9,827 nt of DNA from Frankiales bacterium. Its GTDB lineage: Bacteria; Actinomycetota; Actinomycetes; Mycobacteriales; SCTD01. A program made the position numbers and the translations under genes. The stretch is from NCBI GenBank assembly GCA_025464915.1, contig JAODNF010000396.1, positions 1 through 9,827 on the forward strand. Direction: 5' to 3'. Shown piece after piece: positions 1 to 7,121 of the stretch (position 1 is the stretch's first letter; each line of letters starts with the position of its first letter). The notes under the pieces were generated by a model, which had not been told where the DNA came from, ran no database searches, and saw only the letters and a list, made by a program, of their open reading frames with translations.

Positions 1-754
1 GAGTCCTGGCCACCAGCCGGATGCTGAGCTCGTCACGCCCCAGGGACTCGATCCCGGTGACCGTCGGTGCGTCGAGCGGCAGGTCGCGCAGCCGCCGGTC
101 GTCGTAGGCCTCCTGACCGATCCGCACGAGCCCGTCGGACACCACGTTGATGTCGGCGCCCGAGGGGATGGGCACATCGACGACGGCCCGGGCCCAGTCC
201 CGCGACAGGTTGGTGACCTGCATGATGTTGCCGTTGGGCGTGACGACGACCTCGCCGTCGAGGGTGCGGACCTGCGTCACTCGCAGCGTCACGTCCTCAA
301 CGGTGCCGGTGACCGGCGCGATGCCGCTGCCGAGGTTGAGCCGGACCAGGTCGCCGAAGCCGTACTGCTTCTCCGCGACGACGAAGAAGCCGGACAGCAC
401 GTCCTGCACGAACCGCTGCGCGCCGAGGCCGAGGGCCACGCCGAGGGCGGCGAAGGGCGCGGCGATGCTGCTCACCGGGATGCCGAACCGCTGGGCGACG
501 AGCACGCCGGCGACGGCCCAGAGCACCAGGATCGCGACGTACCGCAGCACCTGCACGACGGCGTGCCGGTGCTTCGCGGCCTCGGACCTGACGAGGGCGT
601 CACCGCCCTCGTCGATCCGGCCCTCGAGGCGGCCGCCGAACCAGCCGACGAAGCGGCTGGCGAGGACGGCACCGAGGACGAGCAGCACGATCTCGAGGCC
701 CTCTCCTCGGGCCCAGGTGCTGATGTCGGTGACAGGGGCGATCGCAGCGTTCAC
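1..754 (-). CDS. MscS-family mechanosensitive ion channel (3' end cut by window edge)
   Basis: Small-conductance mechanosensitive channel of the inner membrane, which in this family opens under membrane tension to release solutes during osmotic downshock. 251 residues are visible and the C-terminal tail lies beyond the left edge. Hydrophobic segments are at about 20-40, 69-88 and 97-126. The third is the Gly/Ala-rich pore helix (GVALGLGAQRFVQDVLSG, about 105-122), followed by the beta-domain with GEVVVTPNGNIMQVTNLSRD at about 167-186, a hallmark of MscS proteins. The GTG start at 754 lies 28 bases after the DUF6295-like stop and keeps the first membrane helix intact. The ribosome site is poor: only a purine-rich GTCAGGG run touching the start. 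Three predicted helices mean a compact MscS type rather than a long MscK type. The family call is secure; the exact start is less so. Confidence 0.93.
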   Translation of the reverse strand, partial: MNAAIAPVTDISTWARGEGLEIVLLVLGAVLASRFVGWFGGRLEGRIDEGGDALVRSEAAKHRHAVVQVLRYVAILVLWAVAGVLVAQRFGIPVSSIAAPFAALGVALGLGAQRFVQDVLSGFFVVAEKQYGFGDLVRLNLGSGIAPVTGTVEDVTLRVTQVRTLDGEVVVTPNGNIMQVTNLSRDWARAVVDVPIPSGADINVVSDGLVRIGQEAYDDRRLRDLPLDAPTVTGIESLGRDELSIRLVART

Positions 755-782
755 CCCTGACCCGTTGCCCGTGAGGGCGACC

Positions 783-1040
783 TCAACCCTGCAGCAGGCC
801 GGCAGGTGCCGTGTCGAGCAGGGTGAGGATGGCCACGGCCAGCTCGCGGGCCGCAGCCGGGGCGAGCTCCACGGCAAGCCGTTCCGCACCTCGTCGGAAG
901 TCGATGTTGAGCGAGTGGTCCACCGGCGCGTCGACCGGGTGGTCGAGGTAGACGGTGGCCTCCTCGAGCGGCACCCAGCCGCCGGCGAGCTTGCCGGACG
1001 ACTGCGGCAGCGGCACGTGGGCCGTCTCGTAGGTGCACAT
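783..1040 (-). CDS. DUF6295-like small protein
   Basis: An 85-residue protein of unknown function. It begins MCTYETAHVPL, has a central ATVYLDHPVDAPVDHSLNIDF stretch (first 20 residues, ATVYLDHPVDAPVDHSLNID, at about 28-47), and ends in an Ala/Leu-rich helix-like segment. From memory this resembles the actinobacterial family DUF6295, whose members share the MCTY start and the 'VYLDHP...LNIDF' core; no search was run. There is no signal peptide or membrane segment, so it is probably cytosolic. Its ATG overlaps the stop of the dienelactone hydrolase gene by one base (TGATG), which implies translational coupling and co-expression. Coding preference matches its neighbours. Conserved Cys2, His34 and Asp33 are visible, but no catalytic role can be inferred. 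Confidence 0.85.
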   Translation of the reverse strand: MCTYETAHVPLPQSSGKLAGGWVPLEEATVYLDHPVDAPVDHSLNIDFRRGAERLAVELAPAAARELAVAILTLLDTAPAGLLQG

Positions 1041-1780
1041 CAGCCGAGGTGCTCCGCGTAGAAGTCGAGGAGGAGCTTCCAGCCCTCCTTGGCGGCCTCC
1101 GGCCGGTACGAAGGACGGTCGACGCTGAAGAAGGCGTGCCCCGCGCCCTCGAAGTAGTGGAAAGAGTGCGGCTTGCCCGCCTCCGTGAGCAGGGCGTCCA
1201 GGCGCTCCATGTCGGCCGGCGGCGGGTAGGTGTCGTCGGCTCCGAACAGCCCGAGCACGGGGCAGCGCAGGGACGGTACGAGGTGCTCGAGCGACGTGAC
1301 CTTCAGCGGGAAGCCGTCAGGGACGTCCCCGACGACGAAGGCGCCGTAGCAGTCGACCGCCGCGTCGATGTCCAACGACCCTGCGCACAGGAACGACTGC
1401 CGGCCGCCGGAGCAGTAGCCGATCGTCCCCACCCGGCCGTTCGACGTCGGCAGCGCGCGCAGCCACGCGACGGCACCCGCGACGTCTCCGACGAGCCGCT
1501 CGTCGGGCACCCCGCCCTGCGAGCGCACCAGCGCCGCCGCGTCGTCGGGGTCCCGGCCCGGCGCCTCACGGGAGTAGAGGTTCACGCACACCGCGTCGTA
1601 CCCCTCCGCCGCGAAGCGCCGCACGATCTCCTTGGTCGCGAGGTCGTACCCGGGCAGGTGGTGGATCACCACCACGCCTCCGCGGCTGCCCGCATCGGCC
1701 GGCGAGGCGCTGTAGGCCTCGAGCTGTGCCCCGCCGTCACCGGTGATCGCGATGGTCTCTGCCCGCAGGTCGCCCCTCAT
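1040..1780 (-). CDS. Dienelactone hydrolase family protein (alpha/beta hydrolase)
   Basis: A 246-residue cytosolic alpha/beta hydrolase, close to the usual length of dienelactone hydrolases, which hydrolyse dienelactone to maleylacetate in chlorocatechol degradation; many homologues act on other small esters or lactones. The nucleophile is Cys123 in GYCSGG, the acid is probably Asp183 in FGADDTYP, and the base is His215 in GAGHAFF. An early strand, VVVIHHLPGYD (about 36-46), fits the oxyanion region. The ATG at 1780 is preferred over an in-frame GTG at 1828: it gives the family's normal N-terminus, has an AGG nine bases upstream, and lies seven bases after a TAGGTT -10-like element. The GTG start would put coding sequence through the inverted repeat. 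No other aromatic-degradation gene is visible, so the substrate is unknown. It heads a likely three-gene unit with the DUF6295-like and MscS genes. Confidence 0.92.
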   Translation of the reverse strand: MRGDLRAETIAITGDGGAQLEAYSASPADAGSRGGVVVIHHLPGYDLATKEIVRRFAAEGYDAVCVNLYSREAPGRDPDDAAALVRSQGGVPDERLVGDVAGAVAWLRALPTSNGRVGTIGYCSGGRQSFLCAGSLDIDAAVDCYGAFVVGDVPDGFPLKVTSLEHLVPSLRCPVLGLFGADDTYPPPADMERLDALLTEAGKPHSFHYFEGAGHAFFSVDRPSYRPEAAKEGWKLLLDFYAEHLG

Positions 1781-1787
1781 GCCGACC

Positions 1788-1817
1788 AACCTAGGAGGGC
1801 AGCGTCGCGCTGGTCCA
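1788..1817 (-). promoter_or_regulatory. Possible leaderless promoter of the dienelactone hydrolase gene
   Basis: Read on the minus strand, TGGACC (1817-1812) and TAGGTT (1793-1788) are separated by 18 bases. TAGGTT fits the actinobacterial TANNNT -10 pattern and ends seven bases before the ATG at 1780, so the transcript would start at or next to the start codon. The -35 match is weak (TGGACC against TTGACA). This lies in the only gap between the signalling gene and the hydrolase gene. It is inferred from pattern alone. Confidence 0.45.
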
Positions 1818-1841
1818 CCCGAGTCCACGCCACGTGGACCA
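1811..1841. repeat. Inverted repeat with nested GTCCAC/GTGGAC half-sites (operator or terminator candidate)
   Basis: TGGTCCAC (1811-1818) and GTGGACCA (1834-1841) are perfect inverted copies separated by 15 bases. A third half-site, GTCCACG (1823-1829), pairs with CGTGGAC (1833-1839) across only three bases. The repeat begins six bases beyond the signalling gene's stop codon (1847-1849) and overlaps the proposed -35 element of the dienelactone hydrolase gene. There is no T-run after either stem, so a classic intrinsic terminator is unlikely. A dimeric repressor operator is the more natural reading, but no regulator gene is in view. Confidence 0.5.
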
Positions 1842-1846
1842 GGTCC

Positions 1847-4800
1847 CTAGGGCAGCGGCGCGAACACGCACCACACGACCTTGCCGTCGCGGGTCGGACG
1901 GGTGCCCCAGCGCCGCGTCAGCAGCGAGGCGAGCTGCAGCCCGCGCCCGTGCTCGTCGTCCGGGGTGGGGCGCATCCGGCGGGGCAGGTAGGTCGCGCCG
2001 TCCTGCACCTCGAGCACCAGGTGGACCGGGCTGTTGCGCAGCCGGAGCAGCACCGGTGGGCGGCCGTGCAGCAGCGCGTTCGTCACCAGCTCGCTCACGA
2101 TGAGCACGACGTCGTCGATGACCGTCGACGCCGCTCCCCACGACCGCAGCACGTGCGCGACCTGCGCGCGGACGTCGACGATGGTCGCGAGGTCGGCCGG
2201 TACGGGCAGCAGGACCGACGTCTCCTCGGACGAGCGCTGGTCGATCCGGGCGAGGAGCACGGCCACGTCGTCGTCCGGTCCGTCCGGGAGGAGAGCCTCG
2301 ACCAGGCGCGCCGGCTGCTCCGCGAGGGGGCCGGACCGGATGTCGAGCTCGGCCCGCAGCGCATCGATGCCCGCGTCGAGGTCCCGGTCCCGGTGCTCCA
2401 CGAGACCGTCGGTGTAGAGGGCGATCAGGGAGTCGGGCGGCAGCTGCACCGTCTCCTCCCGCATCGCGGGCAGCCCCACACCGAGCGGCGGGTACGACGA
2501 GGCGACCAGCGGCCGGGTCGGACGGCCCGGCTCGCACAACAGCGGCGGCAGGTGCCCGGCGTTGGCGTAGGTGAGGGTGCGGTCGCTCGGGTCGTAGACG
2601 GCGTAGACGCACGTCACGATCTGGTCCTCGCCGAGCTCGCGCACGGCGATGTCGAGGTTCTCCAGGACGTCGGCCGGCGGCAGGTCCAGCTGGGCGTAGG
2701 CACGGGTCGCGGACCGCAGCTGACCCATCACGGCGGCCGCCCGGACCCCGCGGCCCATCACGTCGCCCATGACGAGCGCGGTGCGCCCAGCGCCGAGCTC
2801 GATGACGTCGTACCAGTCACCACCCACCTGCGTGCCCGCGACCCCGGCCTTGTAGTAGGTCGCCACGTCGAGGTGGTCGGGGTCGAACGTGCGCTGCGGC
2901 AGCAGGCTGGACTGGAGCTCGTCGGCGATGCTGTGCTCCCGGGCTGCGGCCTCCCGCGCAGCGGCGGTCTCCGCGACCGCCGTCTCGGCGAGCAGCTGCT
3001 GGGTGATGTCCTGGTTGGACCCCCGGAGCAGGACCGGCGCGCCGTCCCCGTCGCGGACCACCTCGCCGATGCTGCGGAAGACCCGGTCACCCACGCGGAC
3101 GCGGTAGTCGATCCGGCCGTCGCCCGCCAGGGCGGCACCGATCGCGTCCTGCACCGCCTGCTGGTCGTCGGGATGCACCAGCCGCATCGTGAGCTCGCTG
3201 AGATCGGTGCCCTGCAGCTCGTCCAGTGTGACGCCCATCTGCCGCAGGAACTCGTCGCTGGCCCGCATGCTGCCGGTGACCAGGTCGAACTCCCAGCTGC
3301 TGATGCCCGCGAGCCGCTGCGCCTGGTCGAGCAGCTCGCGGCTGCGCTCGGTCTGGGCCCGGGTCCGCCGCACCCGGTCGAGCTCGAGGTTCGAGCGCAC
3401 CCGGGCCAGCAGCTCGCGGGCGGCGAACGGCTTCACCAGGTAGTCGTCCGCGCCGGCGTCGAGCCCGTCGACCGTCGCCTCCTCGCCCGCCCTCGCAGAG
3501 AGCATGATCACCGGGACGTGCGTGGTCCGCTCGTCGGCCCGCAACCGCGCCAGGAGCTGGAAGCCGTCGAGCACTGGCATCATCACGTCCGAGACGATCA
3601 GGTCGGGCGGGTCGGTCACGGCCGCGTCGAGACCGGCGCCGCCGTCCGCTGCCGTCGTCACGTCGTACTGCTCGGCAAGGACGGCCGCGACGTAGTCGCG
3701 CATGTCGGCGTTGTCGTCGACGACCAGCACCCGTGGCCGGTCGCCGGTCACCGAGGGGGTCTCCCCCGTCCGGTTGCCCAGCCACCGGTCTGCCTCCGCG
3801 AGGTAGCCGACGGCCCGGCGCTGCACGTCGACGCTGGCGGTGTCCTGCTCCACGACCTGCTCGGCCGGCAGGTGGTCGTGGCCCCGGGGTATCCGCACCG
3901 AGAAGGTGCTGCCACGGCCGAGGGCGCTCTCGACGAAGGCGGCGCCGCCGTGCAGCTGGGCGAGCTCGGCGACCAGGGCGAGCCCGATGCCCGAGCCCTC
4001 GTGGCTGCGCGACTGCGCGCCCTCGACCCGCTGGAACCGCTCGAACAGCGAGGCCTGCTGCCCGCGCGGGATGCCGGTGCCGGTGTCGGAGACGCGCAGC
4101 ACGACGTCCGGGCCGTCCTGCCCCAGGGCGACCGTGATGCCACCCTCGAAGGTGAACTTGAGGGCGTTCGACATCAGGTTCAGGACGACCTTGGCCCACA
4201 TCTCCTCGTCGACCCAGACCGGTTCGTCCAGCGGAGGGCAGTCCACGGTCAGGGTCAGCCCGACCCGGTCCAGGGCGACGTCGAACGAGTGCGCGAGCTC
4301 AGCGGTGTACGACGAGAGGTCGACCGGTGCGAAGCGGCCGACCGCGTTCCCGGCCTCGAGCCGCGAGAAGTCGAGCAGTGTGTTGACCAGCCTGAGCAAG
4401 CGTTGGGCGTTGCGGCTGATGACCTCCATCCGCCCTCGCTGCACCGGGTTCAGCGAGGCGGTGTCGTCGATGAGCGCGTCCTCGGCGGGACCGAGCAGCA
4501 GCGTCAGCGGGGTCCGCAGCTCGTGGCTGATGTTGGTGAAGAAGGCGGTCTTGGCCCGGTCCAGCTCGGCCAGCGTGTCGGCCCGGTTCCGCTGCTCGTC
4601 GTAGGCCCGGGCGCTCGCGACCGCCGCCGCGACCTGACCCGCGACGAGCGAGACGAAGCCCTCGTAGGCCTCGTCGAACGCGCGGTGCGGGTTCAGCCCG
4701 GCGACCAGGCAGCCCAGCGGCTCGACATCCAGCTGCTGGCGCAGCGGGACCGCCAGCACCTGCTTCGGAGGGGTGTCCCAGCCCCCCGACGGCAGACCGG

Positions 4801-5563
4801 CCGGCAGGTCGTCCACGAGCACGGTGAGACCGTCGACCAGCTGGCTGACCGGCCAGGTCGCCGGATCGGCAGCCGGGGAGTCGGGCTCGATCCCTGCCGA
4901 GCACCGCAGCTCGGCCGAGCCGTCGGGGCGGAACCCGTAGATCAGGACGAACGGCAGGGACCAGGGGTCCTCCTCCAGCGCCTTGCAGGCCGCCCCGATC
5001 ACGTCCTGCTCGGAGCTCTCCGAGGAGAGCGCGGCCCCGAGGCCGCTCAGGGTGGCGATCCTGCGGGTGCTGATGACGCGCTGGGTGTCCTCGGACACCA
5101 CGCAGAGCATGCCGCGGACCGCACCGTCGTCGCCGCGCAGCGGGCTGTAGCTGAATGTGTGGTAGCTCTCCTCGGTGTAGCCGTTGCGCTCGAGGAACAG
5201 CAGCAGGCCCTCGTCCCAGGTCGCCTCACCGCTCGTCATCACGTGCCCGATGCGGGGCCCGATGTCGGGCCAGATCTCCGCCCAGACCTCGCTGGCCGGC
5301 CGGCCGAGCGCCCAGGGGTACTTCTCGCCCAGGGTGTCCCGGCGGTAGGCGTCGTTGCAGAAGAACGTCAGGTCCGGGCCCCACGCCATCCACATCGAGA
5401 AGCGGCTGGTGAGCACGATGCGGACGGCGCTGCGCAGCGACTCCGGCCACGTCTCGGGGCCGCCGAGGGAGGTCGCCCCCCAGTCGACGAGCGCGAGGTC
5501 GGCGCCGACCTGGCCCCCGCCCTCGAACGGGCTCGTCCCCCGGCTTTCCATGCTCAGAATCAT
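1847..5563 (-). CDS. Multidomain PAS-GAF-histidine kinase-receiver-PAS-SpoIIE phosphatase-anti-sigma-type ATPase
   Basis: A 1238-residue cytosolic signalling protein with no membrane segment. Domain order: PAS-like sensor about 20-165; GAF about 170-320; HisKA with FFTNISHELRTPL (phospho-acceptor His347); HATPase with Asn466, DTGTGIP (493-499) and GSGIGLAL (523-530); receiver about 610-725 with Asp616/Asp617, phospho-acceptor Asp659 and Lys711; second PAS about 750-855; Ala-rich helical linker 855-885; SpoIIE/PP2C phosphatase about 885-1107; and an RsbW-type ATPase about 1118-1236 with SELVTNALLHG (Glu1158, Asn1162) and GRGLQLASLL. Phosphatase metal-site motifs are intact: GGDWYD (914-919), MGDVMGRG (932-939), YTDG (1050-1053) and DDDVAVLL. 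Such proteins usually tie a stimulus to dephosphorylation of a STAS anti-anti-sigma factor; none is in the window. ATG 5563 is chosen (GGGG upstream); ATG 5551 is possible, and neither has a strong ribosome site. It starts 31 bases after the amine oxidase stop, so co-transcription is plausible. Confidence 0.93.
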   Translation of the reverse strand: MILSMESRGTSPFEGGGQVGADLALVDWGATSLGGPETWPESLRSAVRIVLTSRFSMWMAWGPDLTFFCNDAYRRDTLGEKYPWALGRPASEVWAEIWPDIGPRIGHVMTSGEATWDEGLLLFLERNGYTEESYHTFSYSPLRGDDGAVRGMLCVVSEDTQRVISTRRIATLSGLGAALSSESSEQDVIGAACKALEEDPWSLPFVLIYGFRPDGSAELRCSAGIEPDSPAADPATWPVSQLVDGLTVLVDDLPAGLPSGGWDTPPKQVLAVPLRQQLDVEPLGCLVAGLNPHRAFDEAYEGFVSLVAGQVAAAVASARAYDEQRNRADTLAELDRAKTAFFTNISHELRTPLTLLLGPAEDALIDDTASLNPVQRGRMEVISRNAQRLLRLVNTLLDFSRLEAGNAVGRFAPVDLSSYTAELAHSFDVALDRVGLTLTVDCPPLDEPVWVDEEMWAKVVLNLMSNALKFTFEGGITVALGQDGPDVVLRVSDTGTGIPRGQQASLFERFQRVEGAQSRSHEGSGIGLALVAELAQLHGGAAFVESALGRGSTFSVRIPRGHDHLPAEQVVEQDTASVDVQRRAVGYLAEADRWLGNRTGETPSVTGDRPRVLVVDDNADMRDYVAAVLAEQYDVTTAADGGAGLDAAVTDPPDLIVSDVMMPVLDGFQLLARLRADERTTHVPVIMLSARAGEEATVDGLDAGADDYLVKPFAARELLARVRSNLELDRVRRTRAQTERSRELLDQAQRLAGISSWEFDLVTGSMRASDEFLRQMGVTLDELQGTDLSELTMRLVHPDDQQAVQDAIGAALAGDGRIDYRVRVGDRVFRSIGEVVRDGDGAPVLLRGSNQDITQQLLAETAVAETAAAREAAAREHSIADELQSSLLPQRTFDPDHLDVATYYKAGVAGTQVGGDWYDVIELGAGRTALVMGDVMGRGVRAAAVMGQLRSATRAYAQLDLPPADVLENLDIAVRELGEDQIVTCVYAVYDPSDRTLTYANAGHLPPLLCEPGRPTRPLVASSYPPLGVGLPAMREETVQLPPDSLIALYTDGLVEHRDRDLDAGIDALRAELDIRSGPLAEQPARLVEALLPDGPDDDVAVLLARIDQRSSEETSVLLPVPADLATIVDVRAQVAHVLRSWGAASTVIDDVVLIVSELVTNALLHGRPPVLLRLRNSPVHLVLEVQDGATYLPRRMRPTPDDEHGRGLQLASLLTRRWGTRPTRDGKVVWCVFAPLP

Positions 5564-5594
5564 GCCCCAGCCGCCAGGTCCCACACGCCTTGCC

Positions 5595-7121
5595 TCAGAG
5601 CAAGCGGTGCACCTCTGCGGCGACACGATGACCCGAGCGGACCGCCCCGTCCATGTAGCCGTTCCACACGGTCGCGGTCTCGGTCCCGGCCCAGTGGATG
5701 CGTCCGACGGGCGTGCGCAGGGCATGGCCGAAGTCCGACCACACCCCCGGCGGGAAGTAGCCGGCGTAGCAGCCGCGCGTGAACTCCTCCGAGGCCCAGC
5801 TCTTCTCGACGTACTGCTCGGCCTTGGCCGCCTTCGGACCGAAGTACGTCGTCAGGCACTGCAGCACGGCGGCCTGCCGGTCCGCGCGGGTCATCCCGAT
5901 CGCGTGCCGGCCGGCGCTGCCCTCGATGAAGCCCATCAGCACACCCGGTGCGCCCCTGTCGGGCGGTGTGTTGTCGAAGGTGATGCGCATCAGGCCGCTG
6001 TCGGACGTCGCCTGACCGGCGAGCCCGTCGGCCCGCCAGAACGGCTCGTCGTAGACCGCCTGCACCTTGATGACGGTCCCCATCGGGATGCGCTGCGTGA
6101 GCTGGTCGCGCTGGGCCGGCATGATCGGGTCGTAGTCGATGCGGCCGGCCAACGTCGGGGGCAGGGCGACGACCACCCGACGGGCCCGCACCGAGAAGCC
6201 GTCGCCCTCGACGACGACGCCGCGGGAGCTCTGCGAGATGCGGCGCACCGGGCTGGAGAGCTTGACCCGCGGCAGCGTCGCCGCTGCCTTCACAGCGATC
6301 AGCTGCGACCCGCCGTGCAGCCGGTACATCTGGGCGCCCTTGTCGGTGTTGAGCAGGGACCCGAGCGAACCGGCGCCGTGGCAGTAGACGAGCAGGTGCA
6401 GGAAGGAGATGTCGCGCGGCTCCGCCGACCAGACCGACTGCACCGCGAGCTCGACGAGCTGCCGGCCGTCGGGCGTGCTGAGGCCCTTGAAGGGCCAGGC
6501 CGCGTAGGAGTCGCCGTGGTCCATCCAGGACTGGACCGTCATGGCGTCCCACTCGGCTGCGTGCGTCGCCGTCCACGGGGTCTCGAGCGGGACGGTGGCC
6601 AGTCGCTTGTCGATCGCGATGATCGCCTCGCCGGCCTCGGCCGCTCCCGAGGGCGTGTCGGTCGGGATCCGGCCGGAGTACGTCGACACCTGCCCGCCGC
6701 GCGCGTCGACGTAGAGCCCGGTGTTGTAGGTCAGGTAGGGCTTGACCCCGACGTCGCGGGCCAGGTTCCAGATCTGCTGCTGGCCGGTGACCGCGTCGTC
6801 GGTCGGGTAGTTCGCGGGGTCCGAGAGCCCGCGGTCCGGCAGGTCCTTCTCCGGCCCGAGCCACTGGCCGCCGACCTCGATGACGTGCCGGTCGTCGATC
6901 GCGTGGTTGAGGACCCGGCCCCCGACCCGGTCGCGCGCCTCGAGCAGCAGGACGTCGTGGCCGAACTTCACCAGGTCGCGCGCGGCCTCGATGCCGGCGA
7001 AGCCGGCGCCCACGACGACGACGTCCGCCGACAGCGACCCCGTCGCGGCGGAGGCCTCGAGGAAGGGGACGGCCGACGCAACGGCGGCGCCGGTGAGCAG
7101 CGCTCTGCGGGAGAGGGTCAC
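5595..7121 (-). CDS. Tat-exported flavin monoamine oxidase, MAO-A/B type
   Basis: A 508-residue FAD amine oxidase, expected to oxidise a primary or secondary amine to an imine/aldehyde with release of H2O2. The N-terminus MTLSRRALLTGAAVASAVPF is a twin-arginine signal (SRRALL plus a hydrophobic run, cleavage probably near AxA at 23-25), so the folded, flavin-loaded enzyme would act outside the membrane. The FAD-binding GAGFAG is at 38-43, with Glu61, RVGGR (65-69) and GGQWLGP (84-90). Lys352 in MGTVIKVQAVY matches the flavin-site Lys of MAO. GCYAGYFPPG (450-459) carries Cys451 and Tyr452, and AGTETATVWNGYMDGA (478-493) carries Tyr489. These match MAO-B Cys397 (covalent FAD), Tyr398 and Tyr435, with the same 38-residue Cys-Tyr spacing. 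The GTG start overlaps the preceding gene by four bases (GTGA), indicating coupling. The substrate cannot be read from the sequence. Confidence 0.94.
   Translation of the reverse strand: MTLSRRALLTGAAVASAVPFLEASAATGSLSADVVVVGAGFAGIEAARDLVKFGHDVLLLEARDRVGGRVLNHAIDDRHVIEVGGQWLGPEKDLPDRGLSDPANYPTDDAVTGQQQIWNLARDVGVKPYLTYNTGLYVDARGGQVSTYSGRIPTDTPSGAAEAGEAIIAIDKRLATVPLETPWTATHAAEWDAMTVQSWMDHGDSYAAWPFKGLSTPDGRQLVELAVQSVWSAEPRDISFLHLLVYCHGAGSLGSLLNTDKGAQMYRLHGGSQLIAVKAAATLPRVKLSSPVRRISQSSRGVVVEGDGFSVRARRVVVALPPTLAGRIDYDPIMPAQRDQLTQRIPMGTVIKVQAVYDEPFWRADGLAGQATSDSGLMRITFDNTPPDRGAPGVLMGFIEGSAGRHAIGMTRADRQAAVLQCLTTYFGPKAAKAEQYVEKSWASEEFTRGCYAGYFPPGVWSDFGHALRTPVGRIHWAGTETATVWNGYMDGAVRSGHRVAAEVHRLL

Noticed and set aside
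1781..1828. A 16-codon N-terminal extension of the dienelactone hydrolase from a GTG at 1828.
   Set aside because: It adds residues the family lacks, runs through the inverted repeat and promoter-like elements, and has no good ribosome site.
1811..1841. An intrinsic terminator after the signalling gene.
   Set aside because: The stem is present but no T-run follows on the minus strand, and the repeat overlaps a better promoter/operator reading. A terminator role cannot be excluded.
5564..5725. A 54-codon N-terminal extension of the signalling protein from 5725.
   Set aside because: It overlaps the end of the amine oxidase gene, its residues are low-complexity Arg/Pro/Gly, and the PAS-like region begins normally after the ATG at 5563 or 5551.
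1049..5782. A 1577-codon open frame on the plus strand, antisense to the hydrolase and signalling genes.
   Set aside because: Its translation is low-complexity Arg/Val/Ala/Gly/His-rich with no recognisable domain, and the opposite strand encodes clear conserved proteins. Long antisense frames without stops are expected in GC-rich actinobacterial genes.
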